64,000 nucleotides of DNA from JAHBVL01 sp963712055 (GTDB lineage: Bacteria > Chloroflexota > Chloroflexia > Thermomicrobiales > UBA6265). The DNA lies in contig CAVQGN010000002.1 in assembly GCA_963712055.1 (NCBI GenBank), forward strand, positions 204,209 through 268,208, read 5' to 3'. The notes below the pieces were generated by a model. The model saw only the letters and a list, made by a program, of their open reading frames with translations. It searched no databases and had not been told where the DNA came from. The position numbers were made by a program, and so were the translations under genes. Positions 53,846 to 62,754 of the stretch are shown piece after piece (positions within the stretch are counted from its first letter, which is position 1; every line of letters starts with the position of its first letter).

Positions 53846-56189
53846 CAGGCGATCGTTTCTCCGGATCTGAAACCGCTGACATCAGCCAGGCGGCCGCCGC
53901 AGCCGCCGCGCCGCCAGCCAGGGCCGCCTCGATCCACGCCGACTCCGCAGAAGCATCGCCAGCTCCCGTGTTCGGCAATGTGTCGATTCCGCCTGTTGGA
54001 TCACCGGGCGAGTTCGGTTTTTCAGGGTGCTCGGGTTTCGGATGCTTCCGGCTAATGCATCGGCCATCAACGCACGCATAACCCTTGCAGCACGATGTGT
54101 AGGCATCGCACACGTCATGATTGCCGGCGCATTCCTCGGGGAGCTTGCACCAGCCGTCGATGCAGAGATCCTCGCCACAGCAATCCTCATGATCCTCGCA
54201 CTTGTTGCCTGTTTCGACACAAACCGGGATTTCGCAGCGACAGGTGCTCGGGTTCCATTCCGCTTCCGGATCGCAACAAGGCAGGCTCTGCTCTTCTGAG
54301 GCAACACAGACTCCAACCGGATAATCCGTTGTCTGGATGCAGGCTTCGCAGATCCCTTCCTCGCAAGAGTAGGTGAGGCCCGCATCGCCAAACCCACAAC
54401 AGTCCTGGGGCTCCTGGCACGCCTCGCCCAGCGGCGCACATCCTGCTTCTTCCGCGCACCGGCCATCAATGCAATACCCGGAGCAACACTGCTCTGCGCT
54501 CTCGCAGTTTGTCTGCAGAGAGCGACAGCCGCAGTTGCTGTTATCGCAATTTCCACTGCAGCAAGCCTGATCGGTGGCACAGTAGATACCTTCGCCGTCT
54601 GGTAAGCACTGGACACATTGCCCACCGCTGCAATAGCTGCCGACACAGCAATCGGCATCGCTTCGGCATGTTCCGTCGAGCCTGCATACGCAGACATCGT
54701 CGACACAGGAACCCGAGCAACACACAGCATCGCGATCGCAAGCTCCACCCGGGGACGAACAGAACACGCACGTCTGTGATTGATCATCACAGTAACGTCG
54801 GAAACAGCAGTCCGGGTCGTCGTTGCAGGCGCCTCCCTGGTTATTGCAGCAAGCGCCGTTTTCACACTCGCTCAACTCACCGCAGCAGTCGTCGTCGTCA
54901 TCTTCTGCGCAGGCACTACCGATCGGAGTGCAGGTCACAACTTCACAGGCACAGACTGTCTCGTTGTAGACGGCATTTCGGTCACAGCAAGGCTCGAGCT
55001 GACCAGTAACCGGTTCACAAACGACCGGCGCAACACCGGTGGGTCGGCAGAACTCGCAGACATTGCCTGGGTCACAAAAGCCGGTGAGATACGGCACCTC
55101 AGAATCGCAACAATCGAGTTGACCGCATTCCTCTCCCCGCTCGATACAGGTTCTTAGAACGCAGGAGCAAATGGCCTCATCGTAGATCGCATTGGGGTCA
55201 CAGCATCCAACAGCGACAGCCTCATCATCGTCGTCGTCCGTGGGACAAACGGTCGACGAGTCACCTGTCGGAATACAAACCGTGCAAATCGCGCCAAGAC
55301 ACTGCACAGCCAGCGATCCTGCCAGATTGCAGCATTCTGACGTCTGCGAGCAGCCTTCTCCGACCGGAACACATGGCGGGACGCATGTGTTTGAGTCGTC
55401 GCAGTCAAGCCCGGAACAACAGTCCTGGTTGCCGCCACATGCACGTCCCTCCGCCGAACAGCAAACGTCGTTTTCGCATGAGGCCGTTCCGCAGCAACCG
55501 CTTCCTCCTGGACAAGCGCCACCAAGGCCGCTACAGCAGGAACCCTCAGAGCATGCCTGGCTACAGCATTGATCGGCGGTGGCGCATGGGAAACCGAGTT
55601 CGCGACATGCAACCGCGCAAGTACCCGAAACGCAGGTCTCACCCTCAGCACAGCAATCCCCATCGGTCGTGCAGCTTCGACCTCCTACGCACGGCGTGGA
55701 ACATGTACTAGAAGCGCAAACGAGCCCGGTGCAGCAGTCAGTGTCCTCCTGACAGAACTGATTTCCTTCCTCGATGCAAGACTGACACAGGTTGAAGGAC
55801 GTACAGTAGTTGTCATTCTGGCAACATTCCAGACCGGAACTGCAATCCTGCCCATCATCGACGCAAGGGACTCTACATACGTTGATTCTCTGATCGTAGT
55901 CGAAGCCGCATTCAAGCGTCGGATCGCAGCAAGGAGTCCCCGAAATAGAGCACCCTTCGCCAAAGTCCAGGCACTCGACGCATTCATTTCCAATACATAG
56001 GTGGCCGGGACAGCAATCTAAAGTGGAAGTGCAAACGTCACCGGCGCACTGAGCTGACACCGGCAAAGCACGTCCGGCGACAACGGTCCCTGAGCCGATC
56101 AGGGTGGCAACAATACCCTTGATCATTCCCCGCCGGGAAACGCCAGCACCGAGCAAACGAGTCAGATCATCGAAACGCCCATTGTCCAT
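53802..56189 (-). CDS. Tat-leader protein with 22 tandem cystine-knot-like modules and LPNTG anchor
   Basis: Surface protein of unknown function. 795 residues. Leader MDNGRFDDLTRLLGAGVSRR then GMIKGIVATLIGSG, a twin-arginine signal ending near ALPVSAQ. Residues about 48-715 hold 132 cysteines (hand count) that split into 22 modules of six, each C-xn-C-xn-CC-xn-C-xn-C. Many have spacing 6-5-0-3/4-4, e.g. CRSLQTNCESAEQCC then SGYCIDGRC, like omega-conotoxins (knottin/ICK). Four modules are expanded and Asp/Pro-rich. A Lys/Pro/His linker leads to LPNTG, an Ala-rich membrane helix and a short charged tail, a sortase-type sorting signal. Databases may call such repeats Dickkopf N-like. No sortase is in the window. 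Confidence 0.85.
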   Translation of the reverse strand: MDNGRFDDLTRLLGAGVSRRGMIKGIVATLIGSGTVVAGRALPVSAQCAGDVCTSTLDCCPGHLCIGNECVECLDFGEGCSISGTPCCDPTLECGFDYDQRINVCRVPCVDDGQDCSSGLECCQNDNYCTSFNLCQSCIEEGNQFCQEDTDCCTGLVCASSTCSTPCVGGRSCTTDGDCCAEGETCVSGTCAVACRELGFPCATADQCCSQACSEGSCCSGLGGACPGGSGCCGTASCENDVCCSAEGRACGGNQDCCSGLDCDDSNTCVPPCVPVGEGCSQTSECCNLAGSLAVQCLGAICTVCIPTGDSSTVCPTDDDDDEAVAVGCCDPNAIYDEAICSCVLRTCIERGEECGQLDCCDSEVPYLTGFCDPGNVCEFCRPTGVAPVVCEPVTGQLEPCCDRNAVYNETVCACEVVTCTPIGSACAEDDDDDCCGELSECENGACCNNQGGACNDDPDCCFRRYCDDQSQTCVFCSSPGGACDRDAVCCSGSCVDDVCVCRLDGTCRSDADCCVGSYCSGGQCVQCLPDGEGIYCATDQACCSGNCDNSNCGCRSLQTNCESAEQCCSGYCIDGRCAEEAGCAPLGEACQEPQDCCGFGDAGLTYSCEEGICEACIQTTDYPVGVCVASEEQSLPCCDPEAEWNPSTCRCEIPVCVETGNKCEDHEDCCGEDLCIDGWCKLPEECAGNHDVCDAYTSCCKGYACVDGRCISRKHPKPEHPEKPNSPGDPTGGIDTLPNTGAGDASAESAWIEAALAGGAAAAAAAWLMSAVSDPEKRSPASPEPSPVVSPREE

Positions 56190-56530
56190 CCCGTTCCCCT
56201 TAATGAACCAGAGTCGTTCTTGATTGCGCTATTTCAGTGACGGAGATTATTACACGAAAATCGCGGTATGACGACCGGTCACCTCTTACGGCCCACGAGA
56301 CTAGACACCGTCGATAGCCCACCAGCGCCGCACCTCTGGAATCTCGATCAGTCGCAGTGGCAAGGACCTGCGGACTCGGCGACTAGAGACACTCTCGCCT
56401 TCTCCAGAGACTGCCCGACGCGACGCCATGATCGTTGAAACTACCGACTACCGGCAAACGTACCTAACTCGGCGGGAAGCTCCACGCAAGATCCGTTCGA
56501 ATCGTCTCCGGTCCCGGTCCGAAGGCGGCA
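56190..56530. other. 341-bp gap between the cysteine-rich gene and metK
   Basis: No gene supported. On the minus strand, AAGGGGA about ten bases before 56189 is the ribosome site, and TAATAA near 56250 may be the -10 of the cysteine-rich gene. The rest, up to the metK stop, has no recognisable feature. Confidence 0.5.
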
Positions 56531-57757
56531 CTACGCTCGGGCGGACACAAGGTTGGCCGCGTCTGCAAGCAATGCTGCTTTGTCGGTCCGTTCCCAGGGT
56601 ACATCGAGGTCATCCCGACCGAAGTGACCGTAGGCCGCCGTCTTCTGATAGATGGGGCGTTTGAGGTCGAGGTCGGCGATGATTGCGCCGGGACGAAGAT
56701 CGAAATGCTCGCGTACGAGCCTCTCGATTTTCTCATCATCGACATGACCAGTGCCAAAGGTCTCGACCATGATCGAGGTCGGGTGTGAAACACCGATGGC
56801 ATAGGAAATCTGAATCTCGAACCGGTCAGCAAGGCCAGCCGCGACCACATTCTTCGCGACATACCGGGCCGCGTAGGCGCCGGAGCGATCGACCTTGGTC
56901 GGATCCTTGCCGGAGAACGCGCCACCGCCATGCCGGGCCATCCCGCCATAGGTGTCGACGATGATCTTGCGCCCGGTCAGACCGGCATCGGCGATCGGAC
57001 CACCGATCTTGAAACTGCCACTCGGGTTGATCAGGATCTTGGTCTTGTCGTCGATGAGGTCGTCGGAAACCTCACTGTCGATGACATGGTGCCGCAGCGC
57101 TTCGGCGATCGACGCCTGCGAGACATGTTCGCCATGCTGGGTCGAAAGGACGATGGTATCTACCCTCGCCGGTTGTCCATACCGGTACTCGATCGTGACC
57201 TGGCTCTTGCCGTCTGGTCGCAACCACGTTAGTTCGCCATTCTTGCGAACGTACGCCATCTTTTTGGCCAGCCGGTGAGCGAGTGAAATCGGCAAAGGCA
57301 TCAGCTCCGGGGTTTCATGACAGGCGAACCCGATCATCATCCCCTGGTCGCCGGCCCCCATCCGCTCGATTTCATCGTCACGAGAAAGGCCATTGCGGGC
57401 CTCGAGCGCGGTGTTGACACCATCAGAGATTTCAGGACTCTGCGCTTTGATCGATGAGATGACCCCACAGGTGTGGTAGTCGAACCCGTACTGGGCGTCG
57501 GTGTAACCGATCTCTTTGACCACATCCCGTACGATCTCCGGGATCTCGATATACGTGTCAGTAGTGATCTCGCCAAACACCATCACCAGACCGGTCGTTG
57601 CGGCCGATTCGCACGCGACTCGACCCTTCGGATCAGCCGCAAGGACAGCATCGAGCACGGCATCAGAAATCTGGTCACAGACCTTGTCCGGATGCCCTTC
57701 GGTCACCGATTCGGATGTGAACAGTGAGTGGGGCGAGCCGCTGAACGTGGTTGTCAT
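56531..57757 (-). CDS. metK: S-adenosylmethionine synthase
   Basis: Makes SAM from methionine and ATP. 408 residues. TSESVTEGHPDKVCDQISDAVLDA (15-38) binds ATP and metal, GAGDQGMMIGFA near 125, and GGGAFSGKDPTKVDRSGAYAARY near 270 are the family signatures. Start ATG at 57757. Last gene of a minus-strand set, PfkB kinase, ahcY, metK, with gaps of 79 and 43 bases; together they regenerate SAM after methyl transfer, save for the methionine synthase step, which is not here. No SAM riboswitch was seen. Confidence 0.97.
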   Translation of the reverse strand: MTTTFSGSPHSLFTSESVTEGHPDKVCDQISDAVLDAVLAADPKGRVACESAATTGLVMVFGEITTDTYIEIPEIVRDVVKEIGYTDAQYGFDYHTCGVISSIKAQSPEISDGVNTALEARNGLSRDDEIERMGAGDQGMMIGFACHETPELMPLPISLAHRLAKKMAYVRKNGELTWLRPDGKSQVTIEYRYGQPARVDTIVLSTQHGEHVSQASIAEALRHHVIDSEVSDDLIDDKTKILINPSGSFKIGGPIADAGLTGRKIIVDTYGGMARHGGGAFSGKDPTKVDRSGAYAARYVAKNVVAAGLADRFEIQISYAIGVSHPTSIMVETFGTGHVDDEKIERLVREHFDLRPGAIIADLDLKRPIYQKTAAYGHFGRDDLDVPWERTDKAALLADAANLVSARA

Positions 57758-57800
57758 TGTTTCCTCCGGATGAACCGATGGACGCGAATCCCGCGTCTGC

Positions 57801-59072
57801 CTACGTGCCCGCCTGCCACGAATTCAGATAGGTCGTCTGTTCCTCGGTCAGGACGTCGATTTCCACGTCCATCGCCGCCAATTTCAAGCGAGCGATCTCG
57901 TGATCGATCTCGACCGGAACCGAATAGACCCGTGGTTCCAGTGAAGCCGCATCAGAGACCAGATAGCGAGCAGCCATTGCCTGGTTCGCGAAACTCATGT
58001 CCATCACGCTGGCTGGATGCCCTTCCGCAGCAGCGAGGTTGATCAATCGACCTTCTCCAAGCACGATGACGCTCTGGTCGTCCGAAATCTTGAACTCCTC
58101 GACATAGTCGCGGAGCGTCCGGCGACCTTCGCCTGCCATTTCGTCGAGAGCCTTCAAATTCAATTCGGAGTTAAAGTGTCCGGAATTCGCCAGAATGGCG
58201 CCATCCTTCATCTGCGCGAAATCGTCCTGGTCGATGACGTTGATGTTCCCGGTCGCGGTGACGAAGAGGTCCCCGAGCGCAGCCGCGCGGTTCATTGGCA
58301 TCACCGCGAAGCCGTCCATCGCTGCTTCGAGCGCGCGGACTGCATCGATCTCGGTCACGATGACCCGGGCGCCCATCCCGCGCAGGCGCATCGCGATCCC
58401 CTTTCCACACCAGCCATACCCGGCGACAACCACATTCTTGCCAGCGAGAAGAATGTTGGTGGCACGGAGGATCCCGTCGATCGTGCTCTGACCAGTGCCG
58501 TAACGATTGTCAAAGAAGTGCTTCGTGTCGGCGTCGTTGACGGCGATCACCGGAAAGGTGAGCACTCCCTCATTCGCCATCGCCTGATCGCGGATGACCC
58601 CGGTTGTCGTTTCTTCCGTGGCTCCAATGATGCCGTCGAGGACATCCTTGCGATGGGTATGCACAGCCGTCACCACGTCCGCGCCGTCATCGATCAGGAT
58701 GTGCGGTCCGTGGTCGAGCGCGGCGTTGATATGTCGGTAGTAGGTCTCGTTGTCTTCGCCTTTGATGGCGAAGACTGGAATCCCTTCGGCCACCAGAGCC
58801 GCCGCGACATCATCCTGTGTCGAAAGCGGATTGCTGGCGCAGAGAACGGCATCGGCACCTCCTGCCTGGAGGGCTAGCGCCAGGTTCGCTGTTTCCGTGG
58901 TGATATGGGCACATGCGAGGATTTTGACGCCGTCGAAGGGTTTCTCCTCAGCGAACCGGTCGCGAATCTGAGCCAGCACCGGCATCTCGCGCGCCGCCCA
59001 TTCGATCCGACGTCGCCCTTCGGGAGCGAGCGACGGATCCTTGATGTCAAACGCCATTTGTTTCGTACTCAT
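57801..59072 (-). CDS. ahcY: Adenosylhomocysteinase
   Basis: NAD-dependent hydrolase that splits S-adenosylhomocysteine to adenosine and homocysteine, removing the inhibitor of methyltransferases. 423 residues, the bacterial/archaeal short form. ACAHITTETANLALALQAGGA, NDADTKHFFDNRYGTGQSTIDGI, and the NAD loop VVAGYGWCGKGIAMRLRGMGA near 215, then NSGHFNSELNL. Start ATG at 59072. Located between the PfkB kinase and metK; the adenosine product would be taken up by the kinase. Confidence 0.97.
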   Translation of the reverse strand: MSTKQMAFDIKDPSLAPEGRRRIEWAAREMPVLAQIRDRFAEEKPFDGVKILACAHITTETANLALALQAGGADAVLCASNPLSTQDDVAAALVAEGIPVFAIKGEDNETYYRHINAALDHGPHILIDDGADVVTAVHTHRKDVLDGIIGATEETTTGVIRDQAMANEGVLTFPVIAVNDADTKHFFDNRYGTGQSTIDGILRATNILLAGKNVVVAGYGWCGKGIAMRLRGMGARVIVTEIDAVRALEAAMDGFAVMPMNRAAALGDLFVTATGNINVIDQDDFAQMKDGAILANSGHFNSELNLKALDEMAGEGRRTLRDYVEEFKISDDQSVIVLGEGRLINLAAAEGHPASVMDMSFANQAMAARYLVSDAASLEPRVYSVPVEIDHEIARLKLAAMDVEIDVLTEEQTTYLNSWQAGT

Positions 59073-59151
59073 GCGAAAGTGAACCTCTCTCTTTTGAAGA
59101 CACCAGGTACGCCCTATCGGATCTCATACCTCGGTGAGCATCGGACACGAC

Positions 59152-60141
59152 TCAGGATGAGGTGACTGCTGCATCGAACATTTCAGCGCGTATCTTACTC
59201 TCTTGTGCCGGAAACGATTGCAGAAACCGGGAAACGAATTCTGGCGGCGTATGTTGGTGTTCCTGTGTACCCACAAACTCGACCGCATAAGCGGCTGTCT
59301 GACCAGCAATCTGTCCCATCAGTTCGAGATCGGCGCCGAGTTGCAGCCCCTTGATCAGGCCTGATCGGTAGGCATCGCCAGCACCGGTGGGATCGACCCC
59401 TTTTTCGACTCGAGCGGCTGGGACCTTGGCTCGTTCAGAGCGGTGAATCAACTCTGACCCTTGGTCACCATACGTAACCACCACTAGTTCGGCCCGCGTG
59501 GTGATGTCATCGATGGTCAGGCCAGTTTTTCGTTCTATCATCGCGAACTCGTAGTCGTTCCCGATCACGCACCAGGCCGCTTCGATTCCTTCTTCGATCT
59601 GTTCGCCAGTCAGGAGAATGATCTGAAACGCAGGGTCGTAGATGAGTTTGGCCGACCCTGCGCCAAACGCCCGGGCATGCTTCTCCATGACATCGACCGA
59701 TGTCGCGCCGACCAGCGCGTAGTCGACTGCGTTCGCCAACCCGGTAAGATCGAGATCAGCGGCTAGGTCGCCCGGACCCGGATAGAAGGAAGCAATCTGG
59801 TTGTCCTGCTGATCGGCCATCATGAACGCAGCGGCGGTAAGTTGATCCTCAGCTTCGATGACATGGCTGAGATCGATACCCAGGTTCTCGAAAGCAGCTC
59901 GGTACTCATCAAAATCTGTTCCAACCGCGCCAATCAGATAGGACGGACTGCCAAGAAGAGCGAGGTTGTAGGAGACGTTGCCAGCCACGCCCCCACGTTG
60001 CTTTTTCAATGTCTGAACAAGAAAACTGACCGAGATGACATGCGTTTTTTCCGGGATGATATGGTCCGCAAACGATCCGCCGAACGACATGATGTGGTCG
60101 TAGGCGATCGAACCACTAACGGCAACGGAAGGCTCTGGCAT
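59152..60141 (-). CDS. PfkB-family kinase, probable adenosine kinase
   Basis: Ribokinase-fold sugar/nucleoside kinase. 329 residues from ATG at 60141, with AGGA six bases before; a GTG six codons upstream is less likely. Visible: GSIAYDHIMSFGGSF at the start, KKQRGGVAGNVSYNLALLG near 45-63, and the ATP/anion-hole motif VDPTGAGDAYRSGLIKG with the catalytic Asp near residue 255. Next to ahcY, which makes adenosine, so adenosine kinase is the best guess; other PfkB substrates cannot be ruled out by sequence. First gene of the methyl-cycle set. Confidence 0.85.
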   Translation of the reverse strand: MPEPSVAVSGSIAYDHIMSFGGSFADHIIPEKTHVISVSFLVQTLKKQRGGVAGNVSYNLALLGSPSYLIGAVGTDFDEYRAAFENLGIDLSHVIEAEDQLTAAAFMMADQQDNQIASFYPGPGDLAADLDLTGLANAVDYALVGATSVDVMEKHARAFGAGSAKLIYDPAFQIILLTGEQIEEGIEAAWCVIGNDYEFAMIERKTGLTIDDITTRAELVVVTYGDQGSELIHRSERAKVPAARVEKGVDPTGAGDAYRSGLIKGLQLGADLELMGQIAGQTAAYAVEFVGTQEHQHTPPEFVSRFLQSFPAQESKIRAEMFDAAVTSS

Positions 60142-60315
60142 AGCGAATCCTGATTCCACGCGCGCACCCGGGAAGCGGGTTCTTCCCCGGGCAAAAAGAT
60201 GTCGTTTACCCCAGTGACCAATGATACCCCGCTCCTCGCGTGTTGACCCGGCGGCCGAAGCGACGAAAACCCTTTAATCGCTCTGATCTCACCCACACGC
60301 GTCCATCAACCACCA

Positions 60316-60526
60316 TCACCCTGAGCATGCGAAGGGTCTCTCGTTTCCGTCCCGGAAGTTCATGGCCGTGGCCAGCGATGCTCAGTCCCTCAGCATGACA
60401 GGATGGTTGCACGCACCGGTCGACCGCAGCCGCCCTACTGGTCACCCTGAGCGCGCGAAGGGTCTCTTGTTTCCGTGACGGAAGCCCATGGCTGCGGCCA
60501 GCGATGCTCAGTCCCTCAGCATGACA
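60316..60526. repeat. Tandem pair of an 85-bp foldable intergenic repeat
   Basis: Copies at 60316-60400 and 60442-60526, offset 126. Each begins TCACCCTGAGC and ends CTCAGCATGACA, which are imperfect inverted repeats, so each can form a long hairpin. The core matches the type in the repeat at 30777. In between are CGAAGGGTCTC and GCCAGCGATGCTCAGTCC. They occupy the 532-bp gap 60142-60673 with CIRCE and the groES promoter. Confidence 0.85.
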
Positions 60527-60555
60527 CGCTGGTATCCCCTCGCTATGACTTGGTC

Positions 60556-60582
60556 TTAGCACTCGCACTTGCAGAGTGCTAA
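60556..60582 (+). promoter_or_regulatory. CIRCE operator of groESL
   Basis: Perfect TTAGCACTC-N9-GAGTGCTAA, the binding site of the HrcA repressor. It overlaps the -35 (TTGCAG 60569-60574), with -10 TATACT at 60592-60597 (spacer 17). HrcA is not encoded in this window. Confidence 0.95.
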
Positions 60583-60673
60583 GGGGTGGGATATACTCAC
60601 TTCAATCGATTCGTCTGACGCTGCTTCGGTGGCGTCGTTTCGTGTACCGCCCTCCAGGGCAAGGAGTTCATCA

Positions 60674-60973
60674 ATGGCCGATCTGCAATTGCGACCCCTC
60701 GGTGACCGGGTCGTCGTTCGTCCTCTCGGACGGGAAGACACCACCAAGAGTGGCATCGTCCTCCCCGACACCGCCAAGGAAAAACCCCAACGGGGTACGG
60801 TCATCGCCGCTGGCGCCGGTCGCCGCGACGACGATGGCGATCGCATCCCCCTCGATGTCAGCGTCGGTGATCAGGTCCTCTTCGCCAAATACGCCGGCAC
60901 CGAGTTCAAACTCGACGAGGAAGATCTCCTCATCCTCGGCGAAAAAGACATCCTCGCCGTTCTCGAGGGCTAG
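60674..60973 (+). CDS. groES: Co-chaperonin GroES
   Basis: Lid of the GroEL chaperonin. 99 residues from ATG at 60674, with AAGGAG at 60661-60666; the longer frame upstream overlaps promoter DNA. LRPLGDRVVVRPLGREDTTKSGIVLPDTAKEKPQRG contains the mobile loop (TTKSGIVLP), and the rest (VGDQVLFAKYAGTEFKLDEEDLLILGEKDILAVLEG) matches the family to the end. Under CIRCE control. groEL follows after 55 bases. Confidence 0.98.
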   Translation: MADLQLRPLGDRVVVRPLGREDTTKSGIVLPDTAKEKPQRGTVIAAGAGRRDDDGDRIPLDVSVGDQVLFAKYAGTEFKLDEEDLLILGEKDILAVLEG

Positions 60974-61028
60974 ACCCGTTCCCGTCGTCTGTTTGTTGTC
61001 ACTCTTCCACTGTTAGGAGATTTACTCA

Positions 61029-62666
61029 ATGGCTAAAATGCTTCAGTTCGATGCCGATGCCCGGCAGTCCCTCAAAGAAGGGGTCGACGCGGTCGCCAAT
61101 GCGGTCAAGGTCACCCTCGGTCCCAAGGGGCGCAATGTCGCTCTCGACAAGAAATACGGCGCCCCAACCGTGACCCACGACGGCGTCACCGTGGCCAAGG
61201 ACATCGAACTCGATGATCCCTTTGCCGACATGGGTGCCCAGCTGGTCAAGGAAGCGTCTTCCAAGACCAACGATGTTGCCGGTGATGGCACCACCACCGC
61301 TACCGTTCTCGCTCAGGCAATCGTCCACGAAGGGATGCGCAATATCGCCGCTGGCGCCAATGCGATGCTCCTCAAGCAGGGGCTCGAGCAGGCGTCCGAT
61401 GCGGTCGTCGCGTCCATCCAGAATGCCGCAGTCGAAGTCGCCGGCAAAGATGAGATCGCTCAGGTGGCGTCCATCTCCGCGGCCGACAAGGAGATCGGTG
61501 GGCTGATCTCGGATGTGATGGAAAAGGTCGGCAAAGACGGCGTCATCACGGTCGAAGAATCCAAAGCGCTCCAGTTCGAGGTCGAGTACACCGAAGGGAT
61601 GCAGTTCGATCGCGGCTATATCTCTCCCTACTTCGTGACCAACCCGGAACGGATGGAAGCGGAGTTCGAAGAGCCCTTTATCCTCATCTACGACAAAAAG
61701 ATCAGCGCAATCGCGGATATCCTCCCGACCCTCGAACTGGTTGCCCGCGCCGGTAAGGGGCTGGTCATCATCGCCGAGGATGTCGATGGCGAAGCCCTCG
61801 CCACTCTCGTGGTCAACAAGCTGCGTGGCACCCTCACCGTCGAAGCGGTCAAGGCGCCCGGTTTCGGTGATCGCCGCAAAGAGATGCTCCGTGACATCGC
61901 GGTCCTGACCGGTGGGCAGGTGATCTCGGAAGAGGTCGGCCGCAAACTCGATTCGGTCACGGTCGAAGATCTCGGTCGCGCTCGCCGCGTCGTCTCGACC
62001 AAGGACGACACGACGATCATCGAAGGCTATGGCGACGAAAGTGCGATCAAGGGTCGCGGTGAGCAGATCCGCGCCCAGATCGAAACCACGACCTCTGACT
62101 TCGATCGCGAAAAACTGCAGGAACGACTGGCCAAGCTCTCCGGCGGGGTTGCGGTCATCAAGGTCGGCGCCGCCACCGAAACGGAACTGAAAGAGAAAAA
62201 ACACCGGGTTGAAGATGCCCTCTCGGCTACCCGCGCGGCGGTCGAAGAAGGCATCGTGCCGGGTGGTGGGGTTGCCCTCCTCAATGCGGTCTCGGCGCTC
62301 GATTCGGTCGACGCCACCGGTGACATCAAAACGGGTGTCCAGATCCTCCGCCGCGCGCTCGAAGAACCCATGCGCGGGATCGCCGAAAACGCTGGCTATG
62401 ACGGCGCCGTGGTTGCCGAGAATGTCAAGCGGATGCAGTCCGACGAAAAGAACTCGAACATCGGCTTCGATGTGATCTCGGAAACCTACACCGATCTGAT
62501 CAAAGCCGGCATCATCGACCCGGCCAAGGTGACCCGCTCGGCGGTCGAGAATGCGGCCTCCATCGCCGCCATGATCCTCACCACCGAAGCCCTCGTCACC
62601 GACAAACCGGAAAAGGCTGCGGCCATGCCCGGTGGTATGGACGGCATGGGCGGGATGGACTACTAG
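61029..62666 (+). CDS. groL: Chaperonin GroEL
   Basis: Double-ring ATP-driven folding chamber. 545 residues. KVTLGPKGRNVALDKKYGAP, the ATP site GDGTTTATVLAQAIVHEG with its Asp near residue 86, the apical domain PYFVTNPERMEAEFEEPFIL, and a Gly/Met tail GGMDGMGGMDY. The only GroEL in the window, with a strong bidirectional terminator 34 bases after the stop. A codon-usage contrast (Cxx C-ending bias) with neighbours is in line with high expression. Confidence 0.98.
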   Translation: MAKMLQFDADARQSLKEGVDAVANAVKVTLGPKGRNVALDKKYGAPTVTHDGVTVAKDIELDDPFADMGAQLVKEASSKTNDVAGDGTTTATVLAQAIVHEGMRNIAAGANAMLLKQGLEQASDAVVASIQNAAVEVAGKDEIAQVASISAADKEIGGLISDVMEKVGKDGVITVEESKALQFEVEYTEGMQFDRGYISPYFVTNPERMEAEFEEPFILIYDKKISAIADILPTLELVARAGKGLVIIAEDVDGEALATLVVNKLRGTLTVEAVKAPGFGDRRKEMLRDIAVLTGGQVISEEVGRKLDSVTVEDLGRARRVVSTKDDTTIIEGYGDESAIKGRGEQIRAQIETTTSDFDREKLQERLAKLSGGVAVIKVGAATETELKEKKHRVEDALSATRAAVEEGIVPGGGVALLNAVSALDSVDATGDIKTGVQILRRALEEPMRGIAENAGYDGAVVAENVKRMQSDEKNSNIGFDVISETYTDLIKAGIIDPAKVTRSAVENAASIAAMILTTEALVTDKPEKAAAMPGGMDGMGGMDY

Positions 62667-62699
62667 GCCTCCCAGTCACAGAGATCCAACTGCGCAAAG

Positions 62700-62732
62700 A
62701 AAGAGCCCGGCGGTAAACCCGCCGGGCTCTTT
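62700..62732. terminator. Strong terminator after groEL
   Basis: Perfect 14-bp stem AAAGAGCCCGGCGG / CCGCCGGGCTCTTT with a five-base loop TAAAC. A-rich on one side and T-rich on the other, so it can serve groEL and the convergent ferredoxin gene. Confidence 0.9.
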
Positions 62733-62754
62733 GCGTTTCAATCAACGCGCCGGA

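Noticed and set aside
53882..54865. 327-codon Arg/Ala-rich frame in the cysteine-rich gene
   Set aside because: An alternative frame of the same strand; the Cys-module frame is strictly periodic and has leader and anchor.
59073..60673. SAM or SAH riboswitch in front of the methyl-cycle genes
   Set aside because: Read the gaps at 57758-57800, 59073-59151 and 60142-60315 on the minus strand; only a GC hairpin near 60165-60195 was seen, lacking riboswitch core motifs.
61026..62204. 392-codon open frame antisense to groEL (minus)
   Set aside because: Opposite a highly biased, conserved gene; Asp/Gly/Phe-rich shadow without motif or ribosome site.
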